The notes below the pieces were generated by a model that was not told where the DNA came from, ran no database searches, and worked only from the letters and a program-made list of their open reading frames with translations. A DNA stretch of 64,000 nucleotides from Argopecten irradians (lineage: Eukaryota > Mollusca > Bivalvia > Pectinida > Pectinidae). Location of the stretch: positions 4,219,778 through 4,283,777 of the forward strand of contig NC_091142.1 of NCBI RefSeq assembly GCF_041381155.1. The letters are read 5' to 3'. Of this stretch, positions 47,462-59,700 are shown piece by piece. Both the position numbers and the translations under genes were made by a program. Positions within the stretch are counted from its first letter, which is position 1; each line of letters begins with the position of its first letter.

Positions 47462-50400
47462 GAGGTTAAACGGAACTCGGGTCTAGTTCCGAGTTACGTT
47501 TAAGCTTAAACGGAACTGGGGTATGGGTGTTAGATATGTTTCAGAAAATACATTATGTGCTAAAGTGATTAATTCTGAGTTGTATCATTGCAGCAAAATC
47601 CAGAGTTCGATTCCAATATACAATATGTAATTAAACATGCAATTTGAGGTAGGAAACCTATTAAACGGAACTCGGCTCGTTGCAAAGTATTCGTGTTAAA
47701 CGGACTCGGGTCTGGTTCCTAGTTCCGTTTTACTTAAACGGAACTCGGAACTGGAAGTCGATCGAAAACTAAATCAATGTGGATTTACCAATATTAATCC
47801 ATTAAAAAAGTCAACAGGCAACATTTCTAATATGTCCAAAGCACTTTGACTGTTTTCATCTAAAATGATAGAGAATTTCCTTAAACGGAAACTCGGAACT
47901 GGTTCCTAGTTCCGTTTTACTTAAACGGAACTGGGAAATAGGAGTTGATCGAAAACTGAATTAAAGTGGATTCATCACTAGTAACCCATGAAAAAAAGAC
48001 AACAGGCAACATTTCTCATATGTCTTAGGCATATAGAATGATTTTATCTAAAATGATAGAAAATTTCCTTAAACGGAACTCGGAACTGGTTCCGAGTTCC
48101 GTTTTACTTAAACGGAACTGGGAAATGGAAGTATATCGAAAACTAAATTAAAGTGGATTTGCCACTAGTAACCCATGAAAAATGACAACAGGCAACATTA
48201 TTCATATGTCTTAGGCATATAGAATGATTTTATCTAAAATGATAGAAAATTTCCTTAAACGGAACTCGGAACTGGTTCCGAGTTCCGTTTTACTTAAACG
48301 GAACTGGGAAATGGAAGTCGATCGAAAACTAAATTAAAGTGGATTTGCCACTAGTAACCCATGAAAAATGACAACAGGCAACATTATTCATATGTCTTAG
48401 GCATATTGAATGATTTTATCTAAAATGATAGAAAATTTCCTTAAACGGAACTCGGAACTGGTTCCGAGTTCCGTTTTACTTAAACGGAACTGGGAAATGG
48501 AAGTCGATCGAAAACTAAATTAAAGTGGATTTGCCACTAGTAACCCATGAAAAATGACAACAGGCAACATTGTTCATATGTCTTAGGCATATTGAATGAT
48601 TTTATCTAAAATGATAGAAATTGTCCTTAAACGGAACTCGGAACTGGTTCCGAGTTCCGTTTTACTTAAACGGAACTGGGAAATGAAAGTCGATCGAAAA
48701 CTAAATTAAAGTGGATTTGCCACTAGTAACCCATGAAAAATGACAACAGGCAACATTATTGATATGTCTTAGGCATATTGAATGATTTTATCTAAAATGA
48801 TAGAAAATTTCCTCAAACGGAACTCGGAACTGGTTCCGAGTTCCGTTTTACTTAAACGGAACTCGGAAATGGAAGTCGATCGAAAACTAAATTAAAGTGG
48901 ATTTACCAATATTAATCCATTAAAAAAGACAACAGGCAACATTTCTCATATGTCTTTGGCATATTGAATGATTTTATCTAAAATGATAGAAAATTTCCTT
49001 AAACGGAACTCGGAACTGGTTCCGAGTTCCGTTTTACTTAAACGGAACTGGGAAATGAAATTCGATCGAAAACTAAATTAAAGTGGATTTGCCACTAGTA
49101 ACCCATGAAAAATGACAACAGGCAACATTATTCATATGTCTTAGGCATATTGAATGATTTTATCTAAAATGATAGAAAATTTCTTTAAACGGAACTCGGA
49201 ACTGGTTCCGAGTTCCGTTTTACTTAAACGGAACTGGGAAATGGAAGTATATCGAAAACTAAAATAAAGTGGATTTGCCACTAGTAACCCATGAAAAATG
49301 ACAACAGGCAACATTGTTCATATGTCTTAGGTATATTGAATGATTTTATCTAAAATGATAGAAAATTTCCTTAAACGGAACTCGGAACTGGTTCCGAGTT
49401 CCGTTTTACTTAAACGGAACTGGGAAATGAAATTCGATCGAAAACTAAATTAAAGTGGATTTGCCACTAGTAACCCATGAAAAATGACAACAGGCATCAT
49501 TATTTATATGTCTTAGGCATATTGAATGATTTGATCTAAAATGATAGAAAATTTCCTTAAACGGAACTCGGAACTGGTTCCGAGTTCCGTTTTACTTAAA
49601 CGGAACTGGGAAATGAAAGTCGATCGAAAACTAAATTAAAGTGGATTTGCCACTAGTAACCCATGAAAAATGACAACAGGCAACATTATTCATATGTCTT
49701 AGGCATATTGAATGATTTTATCTAAAATGATAGAAAATTTCCTTAAACGGAACTCGGAACTGGTTCCGAGTTCCGTTTTACTTAAACGGAACTGGGAAAT
49801 GAAAGTCGATCGAAAACTAAATTAAAGTGGATTTGCCACTAGTAACCCATGAAAAATGACAACAGGCAACATTGTTCATATGTCTTAGGCATATTGAATG
49901 ATTTTATCTAAAATGATAGAAAATTTCCTTAAACGGAACTCGGAACTGGTTCCGAGTTCCGTTTTACTTAAACGGAACTGGGAAATGAAATTCGATCGAA
50001 AACTAAATTAAAGTGGATTTGCCACTAGTAACCCATGAAAAATGACAACAGGCAACATTATTCATATGTCTTAGGCATATTGAATGATTTTATCTAAAAT
50101 GATAGAAAATTTCCTTAAACGGAACTCGGAACTGGTTCCGAGTTCCGTTTTACTTAAACGGAACTGGGAAATGAAATTCGATCGAAAACTAAATTAAAGT
50201 GGATTTGCCACTAGTAACCCATGAAAAATGACAACAGGCAACATTATTCATATGTCTTAGGCATATTGAATGATTTTATCTAAAATGATAGAAAATTTCC
50301 TCAAACGGAACTCGGAACTGGTTCCGAGTTCCGTTTTACTTAAACGGAACTCTGGAAATGGAGTAGTCGATCGAAAACTAAATTAAAGTGGATTTACCAA

Positions 50401-50716
50401 TATTAATCCATTAAAAAAGAAAACAGGCAACATTTCTCATATGTCTTTGGCATATTGAATGATTTTATCTAAAATGATAGAAAATTTCCTTTAAACGGAA
50501 CTCGGAACTGGTTCCGAGTTCCGTTTTACTTAAACGGAACTGGGAAATGGAAGTAGAATCGAAAACTAAAATTTATAACCATGAAAAAAGACAACAGGCA
50601 ACATTTGTTAATATGTCTTCAAGGTATATTGAATGATTTTATCTAAAATGATAGAAAATTTCCTTAAATGGAACTCGGAACTGGTTCCGAGTTCCGTTTT
50701 TTACTTAAACGGAACT
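47462..50716 (-). repeat. 186-bp satellite array 2, opposite orientation
   Basis: The monomer is the reverse complement of array 1 with the same 186-bp period (for example 49571 to 49757). Almost all monomers are the GGCAAATCC/ATGAATAATG sub-type, which is a minority in array 1. The left edge (47462-47760) is diverged. The right edge stops at 50716, directly against the 15-bp intron end of the next exon. Confidence 0.95.
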
Positions 50717-50731
50717 AATATCATGATTTAG

Positions 50732-53700
50732 CACAATGGAATTGATTGACGAGGCAGATATTCACATAACGGTAAACACTGACGTCCGTCCAGAGGTAAA
50801 AACAAGAGAGAAACGACACATGTCAAACGTCCTGAAGACCCTGCTTACAGACATTGAATGGAACAATACCATGGATACTATGATACCCTTCAACAAAGAC
50901 AACAAAGAGATAAGCTTGAGTAAATCATCTGGGGTCAAACAGCCAGTCCTTAACGTTACTGCAGAAGATGACGAGAATCTAGCTTTGACTAACGACACCG
51001 AATTCAAGTTTACTTGTTCAAATTGTGGCGGTTCAACGAAACTGAAGTATAAACTGTACGTGTATCATAAGAAAAATAATATGAATCGAAATATGCATTT
51101 ATTTATGAAGTAACTGATATTTATATATCTAAATTACAGCTAGTCAGAATAATGTGATTTCAAAAAAATAAATATTTAAGTAATGTCGGAAAAATAAAGT
51201 TCATCGTGCATAGATATGTTTCACTTGATTCGGCCAGTTGCTTTACAACTCATTTAAATACTTGAAATATTACTATATCTATAAACATTTTAAAAAAATT
51301 ACACTGACATCCTAGTTTGCGGTCTTTTTCGCATTTTAATTTTTGCTCTCAAACATATTGTACTGGGATATAAGTTCGATATGGTAATCTCAAAAAATAA
51401 AATGCATTAGCTTAATTTTAGAATCGAAGAAACAGTTTTTTTTCCAATTTTTGTTTTAAGTAATTTAAGTTTTATGTGCCATAACTTGGAACAATTTTGA
51501 CATGTTATTTTTTCTTCGATAATCTATTGAAAATAACAAATTTCGATGAATTAACAGTGAAAACCATTCAAAGGTACTGGCAAACAAATAAAAACTTATT
51601 TTGATTCGTGAATAGAAAATTACGGCACATATAGCTTTAAATAGGTTGAATTTTAACATTGATATATCTATGTTACAGACGTGTCAAAATCCACAAAGTC
51701 AACAATAAGCCTGTTATTAAGGTCTTCAGAACAGAGGTGATTGATGTATTCAACATTTTTATCATTTTTTAAGATTAAAAAGCAATGTTTATATTTAATT
51801 TTAATAATCATTACAATAACGCTTTACTAATTTGAACGGCATTTTTAGTTATTAATGTGGAAATCAATACTGTTAGAATTTGTCATTTAATGACATCATG
51901 ATTCTGCACCTTTTATAGATCTTAGAAAGGATAACAAGCATCATATTTCTTTACTTTCGATGCACGTGATCCAACACTATTGTGGAAATAGGATTGCGGG
52001 GTTCATGGTAAGGGAGGCAACTCATACTCGAACATCTTATAGCATAGTTGACCTTTACGTTAACGTTGTGTACCACAAAGGTATTTTTTTATAATAAACT
52101 TAAATTGTACAGTGATCCAAGTAATCATTTATTTGTTAACAACGTATTGTCATATGTCAGCGTTCGTTGTTTCTGACTTTTGTTTGACACGTATTGATTA
52201 CGTTACAGCTTTTCAATATTGCTTTTAGGTTGAAGGAGAGTTTAGCGGTCATTACGAATTCCATGCGTCTGGCAAGACCAATATGACTTTGAGTTTTGAT
52301 GGACCTCTATGGAAGACACAGCCTAAAATGTATCTGAAAGTTCCCATAGCAACCTTCTCTCGCCTTCCTCCTGTGGAGGTGATAGTTCAGGCTCATACCG
52401 AGGCGTTCCTAGCCGTTAACATGACAGCATTGAAACCATTCCAAATCTCCCATAATGTAACAACAGATGGGACATTTGTATATAGTACGTATATTAAATG
52501 TATAAAACGAATTTTGCGAAAATGATATTTAACAGTTCAGTGCCTTCTTTGAGCTATTGTTTCTGTGGACTCTTCAGTATGGATTTCAAATCCGCTACAT
52601 TTAAGTTATTTATTGATCTTTCATAAAGATAAACAATGATTGATCCTTCACACGATATGGTTAATATTTGTGTCTATTTGTCTAAGTTGGTGTATTTATA
52701 ACATAGCTGATGAAATGCAGTCTGGGGAATCCACGGGCACTATGACATTTCCTGATTGGATAACAGTTGGTACAACATCAGAATTAGAAACTGATGAGAT
52801 GTTCAGCTTCCGGGCGATAGTAACACATAAGGTATTTGGTTAACAATTTTAATTGAAATCTTACTTTTATATTTAGTTTATATTTTTAACATATTACATC
52901 CGCTGTTTTACATTTTCTGGCTTACTTATTTTCTTTATTTGTCAAATAATGGCTACATACAGTTTAATATTGTTGTCTTGAAATAACAGAAACATTTGTT
53001 TACATTATATGTTGTAGATTCACCTGAAGCCTTACATAGGATGGTCGCTCCGAGATGTAAAGATGGATTTTGGTGCTCCATATGAAATACAGTAAGTGAA
53101 ATGAAATTGTTATTTTAATATGCATTCGTGCCATCAATTATTACGTTGATATAATTTGAGTATTTAACTATCATTTTGAATAAAAACAAGCTTTATGTGT
53201 TGTTGTGTGAACGAATAAAAGACGAGTCATCTTATGTCCCCAATTATGAATTATAAAAGTATGGCACATATGCTAAGATAATAAAGATAGAGCGTGTACA
53301 ATAGAAACGTTACTGATGCATAATTGGATATTGTAATGATTTCGATATAATTTCTGATACTATAATAAGTGCCGTTTTGAATTTACATGGCAGTTACTTA
53401 CAAATTAAGAAGAGATAATATCATGCATAATGATACGTTTGACTGAAGGTTTGTTTGTGTATTTGTTTTATTTGTTGTCATTATTGCGATATTTGTAATA
53501 CTATTCGTAACTTTTTTTGTTTTATCTAATCTCTTTGCATCCACCAACTACTGACACCTAACACTAACTTAACTGACCATGCATGTGGAGAGTACGCGAT
53601 CTAATTATACTTTTGCTTCATTTTAGATTGAACCAACACCTGGAGACCAAGTCAGATATAGCTGACACAACATATTGCACCAATAGTGTGTCTGAGGTGA

Positions 53701-53761
53701 CCGGCTCATGGAAACACGACACAAACAAACTAGATGTAGAGGCTTTTGACATCGAAATATG
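50732..53761 (+). CDS. N-terminal region of the Hedgehog/M15-like protein (exons 1-5 of window)
   Basis: Residues 1-304 carry no domain I recognise. R24-E-K-R27 fits an R-x-K-R furin site. A CSNCGG knuckle-like pair is followed by alternating hydrophobic/polar strands (KLKYKLY joined to VEGEFSGHYEFH), then NMTLSFDGPLW and AFLAVNMTALK. This looks like a beta-rich extracellular domain with N-glycosylation sites. The exon 1 donor (TAC then GTGTAT after 51059) is the weakest splice call; it was chosen because it alone gives phase 0 to match the acceptor at 52229. The exon 2 end (TATA then GTACGT) and exon 3 start are linked by phase 1. Confidence 0.75.
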
Positions 53762-56700
53762 GTATACTTGCTAGGAATATTTGTAAATGCCGCTATATAT
53801 GTCATGGCCGAGTCTTTCGCATCTTTTTTATTTAAAAGTTCCTTATGAAATACAATAGAAACAACGAAAGTAGCATGTGCTTATGACGAATTATATAAAT
53901 AAGGAATTCTATGTTTTGTATTTACATTGAAATAAATACGATAAATAAAAGGAATCTCAGTAATGGAGCCATATTGGCAATGTGGTTTCTACTACAATAC
54001 CAATCATCAGATCAATTATACCTAAATTAAAAACATTTTGCTCTAGGGACGTCCTGTTGGAAAACGAGCAAATAGCTAACACATCGATATGTAAAATAGA
54101 GATCGCCAAACATTGCAGAGCAAACTGTAGAAATCCTGTTATCAATGGGTTTAGTGAGTCGACAATGGAGGGAGTATGTGGGGATGCCGAGAACCCAATC
54201 TACAGGGACAGCAGTAACTTCCATAAGTAAGATTACAAATAATTGATTGTATATGACTGATTTCTCCTCTCTACAGAAAAGCTGTTGTCGTTTTTAACTA
54301 AAGATTATAATGATGAGTTCCATAGAATTATAGCGTCTTCATCATGATTATTAAGGGAATCCATATATATATAATGTAGAGCACAAATGGCATTTAGAAT
54401 TTTCGCATGGCGATAGGATAAGAAAAATATGAAAAACACCTCCTTATATAAGAGTTATAATTTTTTTATAACATATTATATAACATCAATGACGTAGATA
54501 TCCCTTTCGAATCCTTGATGGTATAATCTTGCATTATGCTTCATCTATGTATATATTTGTTCGTTTTTTGCCCAACACAGCCTTAAGGAACTGTTCGGGA
54601 ACCTGATTGACTTCCCTGCTACGGACTCACAGTCTGACTGGTGTGGACAGCCCGGAATGACGTGTATAGGTTGTGATGAAAAGGGCAGCTCGGTTTGTGC
54701 TAACCGGCTGCTTACGGCACAAATGGCGGCCACAACTACTCGATTGGCTAAATTTATTAAGTCTGAATGGCCTAACCGTAAGTTGTGTTATTTGCTATAT
54801 CACTGAGAAAATGTCTCATTACTAAGACACAATGTGTTATATACACTAAATGGTTCGTTGATCCGAAGGTCTAAATTTGACTTTCATGTCAAAATGATAA
54901 ATTGACAATCATTATTGATATGAATTTATTTACTTGTAAACTATATGTAGAATCGTCATGACTTTTTTTAAATTGCGGTTAGTCTGTATTTTCATTATAA
55001 ATTGTAATGAATTGATATTACTTCTATTAGTCCCGCGATTTTGTTTAAATGATATATTTATCTATTTTTTCTAAACTTGTCCAGATTCCATCACTAAGTA
55101 AAAATTTTGGTAATTTTTTGAGACTAATAAATAATCTAAAAGCTAATATGACTTATTGAAGGTTTTTATGTGACTAATAATCGTGATTGAAAATGGGTAG
55201 ATTCATTTTCTATTGCATTTATGATGTCGTCAATATTTCAGGTAACTTGATCTTGAAAGAAGGCTGGAGCGAACCTACATCTCAGTACCCTGATGGAAAA
55301 TATGGCAACACGTCATTATATTACGAAGGCCGGGCAGCAAAGGTTGGAGTTAGCAAACCGACAACTTCTCTAGATAACAGCACAATGATGGAGGAAATTC
55401 CTGAAATAATCCACCGTCTGTTGGAGCTTACATCGTGTGCCGGATTCACATTTTATGAAAAGATGCTAGGCGCACAACAAAACATCATCAACACGTGCAT
55501 GAAGAAACCCGCGGCTCGCAGAAGGAGAAAGAAAAGAGAGGCGTCCCGAGAAGAACTTCACGATGCCGAAAAGCAACAATTTGTTGCCAAGTTAACGAAT
55601 TTAGGTACGAATTATGTTTCGGTTACAGACAACGTATTTTTTTCGGTAAAGAATACCACAGATTTTTTTTCTTAAGTCTATATGCTAATGGGAATGTTAA
55701 TGTCTTTCATTTCGTTCGATTTTTCCCGTTACCTCCTTCATATTTAGATAACTACTGGTTCTCTCTACTCTTTTTTTGATGCTATAGGCAGAACTTCTAC
55801 AATTTTATATTCATTGTCTTCTTGTGTATGGTATATGTAAGCTACCAAAGGGAATGTTGATTTATTTTATTTCTACAAATTTTCTTCGTAGTGTTAATAT
55901 ATGTGTGTGTTCCTCTTCTATTCAAAAGCAATAAAAGTTACGCCTACACCTCAAACCCATTTTGACACCCATTCTACCTACCCCAAGGATGTGGCCGTCG
56001 TTGATATCCTTGGTCCTGTGGACGAACCCTTTTCGGTGGACAATAACGCACAAATGAAAAGGTACGGAATCTATAATTCATACTTCTAAAATTTTACCTT
56101 AGAGTTATATTACAATTATAGTGTGAGTTGTTATATCTGTGTAAAAACAAACGACGTGCTGGACAATACTCTTTTCGTGCAGACATTACTTTAAATCAAA
56201 TTGTGTGCTATTAATATATGGAATATTTCAACAAGATTATATATCTTACATATGATTTATTTTGTGTAGATAACGAAATCCCATTTAAAGATGCTACACC
56301 GCTGACGAATGGTATTTTGCATTTATCAAAAACAGGAGCAGAGGAATTAGTATTTTTTCCTTCAGTTACAAAAGTTAATTTGTATCAATACCACCATTGA
56401 AAAATTTGGACTTATTTTACTTTCATTTTGTCTTATGTAACCAGGATGATGCAATATCCTCTGAATGACGTGGACTTTGACCCCGAGGGTCCTACCGACG
56501 CGTCCTGTGGTACAGACACGAGGCGATGTAAGGATTGTAAGACATACGAGGATGTGGAAGATCCCTGGGACTGGTGCCTCACGCGGACCATGACCCCGAG
56601 GATGGCCCTTAGACTTCGGCGGCTGGTTATTCTGAGTAAAATCAATCGTACGTTTCTCGCTTCAAATCATAAACTTTGAGAACAAAGTTTACATATATAC

Positions 56701-59700
56701 ATACACATGAATAGGAAACAATTCAGGTCGGTTTTGAAAATTATAAACTTCAAATTTTTCTTTATAGATTGTTTGAAGACCATATCACGTGTTGTCATTT
56801 GATTACACTACCATTCTGTATTTTAAATGATATATCTATCAACAGCGCATGACCTAATTTTAAACCATTATTACTTCTGGGTGATGTGGTTATGGCATTT
56901 ATGCAATGATTACAAATAAAATTACTGTTATTTTGGTAAAGTTATTAAGTTCGAGGTGAAAAATTCCGGATATTGTATTTAAAAAATGTACTTACTCGCT
57001 GTGAGATCTGTTGGGCATTGTAATTTCAACAGTAAGAGGTCGGAAATATTAACATGATAGTGACAATAATCCCATGCGAATATAAGCAAATATACACTAT
57101 ACGTATGTAGATGCGTGTACGATGTTTCTTACCAAATTGGCCAATTGTCACCTCCCAATTCCAATAAATTTCGAAACGTTTCCAGGTTAATTCTGAATAA
57201 TAAATAAAGATCTCGCCATTGTTGGAAATATTATAATCTTCTTGTGTTCTTATAATTTAAGGTACAATTTTGTGAGATATCGTATGTTTATCTCAAAATA
57301 ATATATTTGTATTCCATTCATTTTCTTTTGTAGCGACTGTAAAAGTACCACAGGAAAGAGAATATACCGATGTCGCCATATATAGGAATGTTGGCAGGTA
57401 AACAGTTTTGTTTTCGACATTATACTGATATTGTTATTATTTATGCTATAGCAAGTAGTTGTCCTGCTCTCAACATCAATACTACATCCGTTCCGTCTAT
57501 ATTGATACTGTTTTCCATTTATGCTATAGAAAGTACTTGCATTATATTAAAACTACACCCATTCCGTCTTTCTTCAAAAATATATCTCCATGTGCAATTT
57601 TGTAGGAAATTCCAAAAAGCTTTTTATAGGAATGTTTATTTTTTTATTTAGATTTAAGACATAATTTGTTTTCTTGTGAATTAATTTCATATCACGGTTG
57701 TATGTAAATTATTGTGTTATAGGTAGATGTGTGTGTCGCATAAGAGAGCTTGTATGTAATGTAAAATAAGAGAATAATTATGCTACCGTAAATATATTTC
57801 ACATTAAAAGTCGTTTTCTGTTTCATTTAGTTAAGTTTCATGATGAACAAGTTTTTAATATAGTTAATGACTTTGTTCAGTGTTGTTAATTTATTTGTTA
57901 TATAACAGAGCTTTGCGATTGGAATCGGGAAGTCCGGGTATATCCCAGAAGTCCTTGGCCAATATGGCGATTTCTGCCGGATTTGACTACATTTCTCTAG
58001 CCGGAACTTCCGGTGTTGACGTATTTGTACGGGATCAAGCCGGTTATTGGGCCACTTTAGAGGTCTACCCCCGTATCAGTGTGCTGCATGTCAATCCGTC
58101 AACATCTGAAATGGACGACTACAAACCTATCTATGTGAAACCGGAATCTGCCGAGACTATACCTGGCGTTATAGATGGAATCAATGAAAAACTTCCATTG
58201 TCAGACAATTACATGATATCGGATTTTAAGCCATTTGGAAAACGTTATTTCCGAATGGACGTTCGTCTGTTAGAATGCATTGAAGAGGTCACTAGTGATT
58301 TAGATAGAAAACTGAAAATTTTGGCAGGCTACAAAACGTCTTCTATGAATGATGAAAATATTGAGGAGAGACACCATGAAGAAAAGATTTATCATACCAG
58401 AGGTCAGGCCGTGCAGATATCGGGTATAAAAGAATCAGATGGCGTCGCAACCTTTGACCTTACAGAAATCGCGTCATCCTTGATAAAGAGCTGTGTCCCT
58501 GCCCTCAGTCTGAAACAGATGTCATTGAGTATTGGTTGTCACGCGAGGTTTGTTTACGTCGACGTGAGAGAGAAGAAGGCGGATGTGTCCGTTAATTTCT
58601 GGAATGTGGACAATGATCAATTATACAAAACCGTCAAGGAATTGGTAGATGTTCATAAGAAAGGTACAAATATTTGGTGTGAAACAAGATTTAAAGATGA
58701 ATATTTCTGAAAAGAATTATCGAATTAATATACATTTATATTTTTTGCTTGATTTTTTTAGATCTCTATGATTCAATTATCCGTCCATCACGAATTTGAT
58801 TTTTTTTTACATTCGTGACATTAATCAACTGTTGATCATCTATAAGTACTGGCCAAAGATACGACACGCATTAACAAGCTTTATTCAATAAACTTGATTT
58901 AATCACATGTTTTACTTAAAACAATATGTACATGTATTTTAACAGTCTTGTGATAGATGTTGTAATATATGATTCCGTGTCACAGGGGGAGTCCTGGTGC
59001 AAAGCAAGAAAACTGGAACAAAATGCGCAAAACATCCATTAGGAAATGATGCATTCTACATCAAATATGGAGACAAGTATGCTTTTTATGAATATTGATG
59101 AGATTTTTTTTATTTTAAAATACAGTTTTGATATATGTAACAGGGTGCAGAATTTATAATAAATTTAATCACTGCCTCTGCCAGAGATCGAACTCGGAAC
59201 ATCTGGATTACTAGTCTGACGCTCAACCGATCGAGCTAAAGAGAAGTTCTCTCTAGGCAAGAGGTATATTTTGCCTAGTATTGACCAGGGTTACATTTAC
59301 ATATGTACATGTAACACTGTGATTTAAAGGAACATATACTAAAGAATAAGATGTACTTTGCAAACTATGCAGGCATCATACAAAGAAATAAAAATTGTTT
59401 TGTTTTGTTTTCCGTAACTACCTGAACATACAATCTTTATGACAGCATCAACAAAGAAATAAAAATTGTTTTGTTTTGTTTTCCCGTAACTACCTGAACA
59501 TACAATCTTTACTCCCGACAAAAAGAAATTTCTCGTATCAAAATTTTAAACACAATAATAAAGTTATTCTAATTATCAGACTTATTGTATTATTTACAGT
59601 CATTCCATTGAATATTCTAATATATTTTTCCTAGAGGTTGTAAGCCGGCGGGGTACTATAAAAACTTCTGTGAGGATACGAAATCACACAGGAAAACTCT

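Noticed and set aside
56218-56400. Possible extra exon after a TTTTGTGTAG acceptor
   Set aside because: It contains the dispersed AAAGATGCTACACCGCTGAC repeat and stops in frame. Exon 55929-56061 joins 56445 in phase without it.
59175-59240. Minus-strand tRNA-Thr(AGT)-like gene
   Set aside because: A and B boxes and an AGT-like loop are present but stems mismatch and a SINE-like tail follows; called as a SINE.
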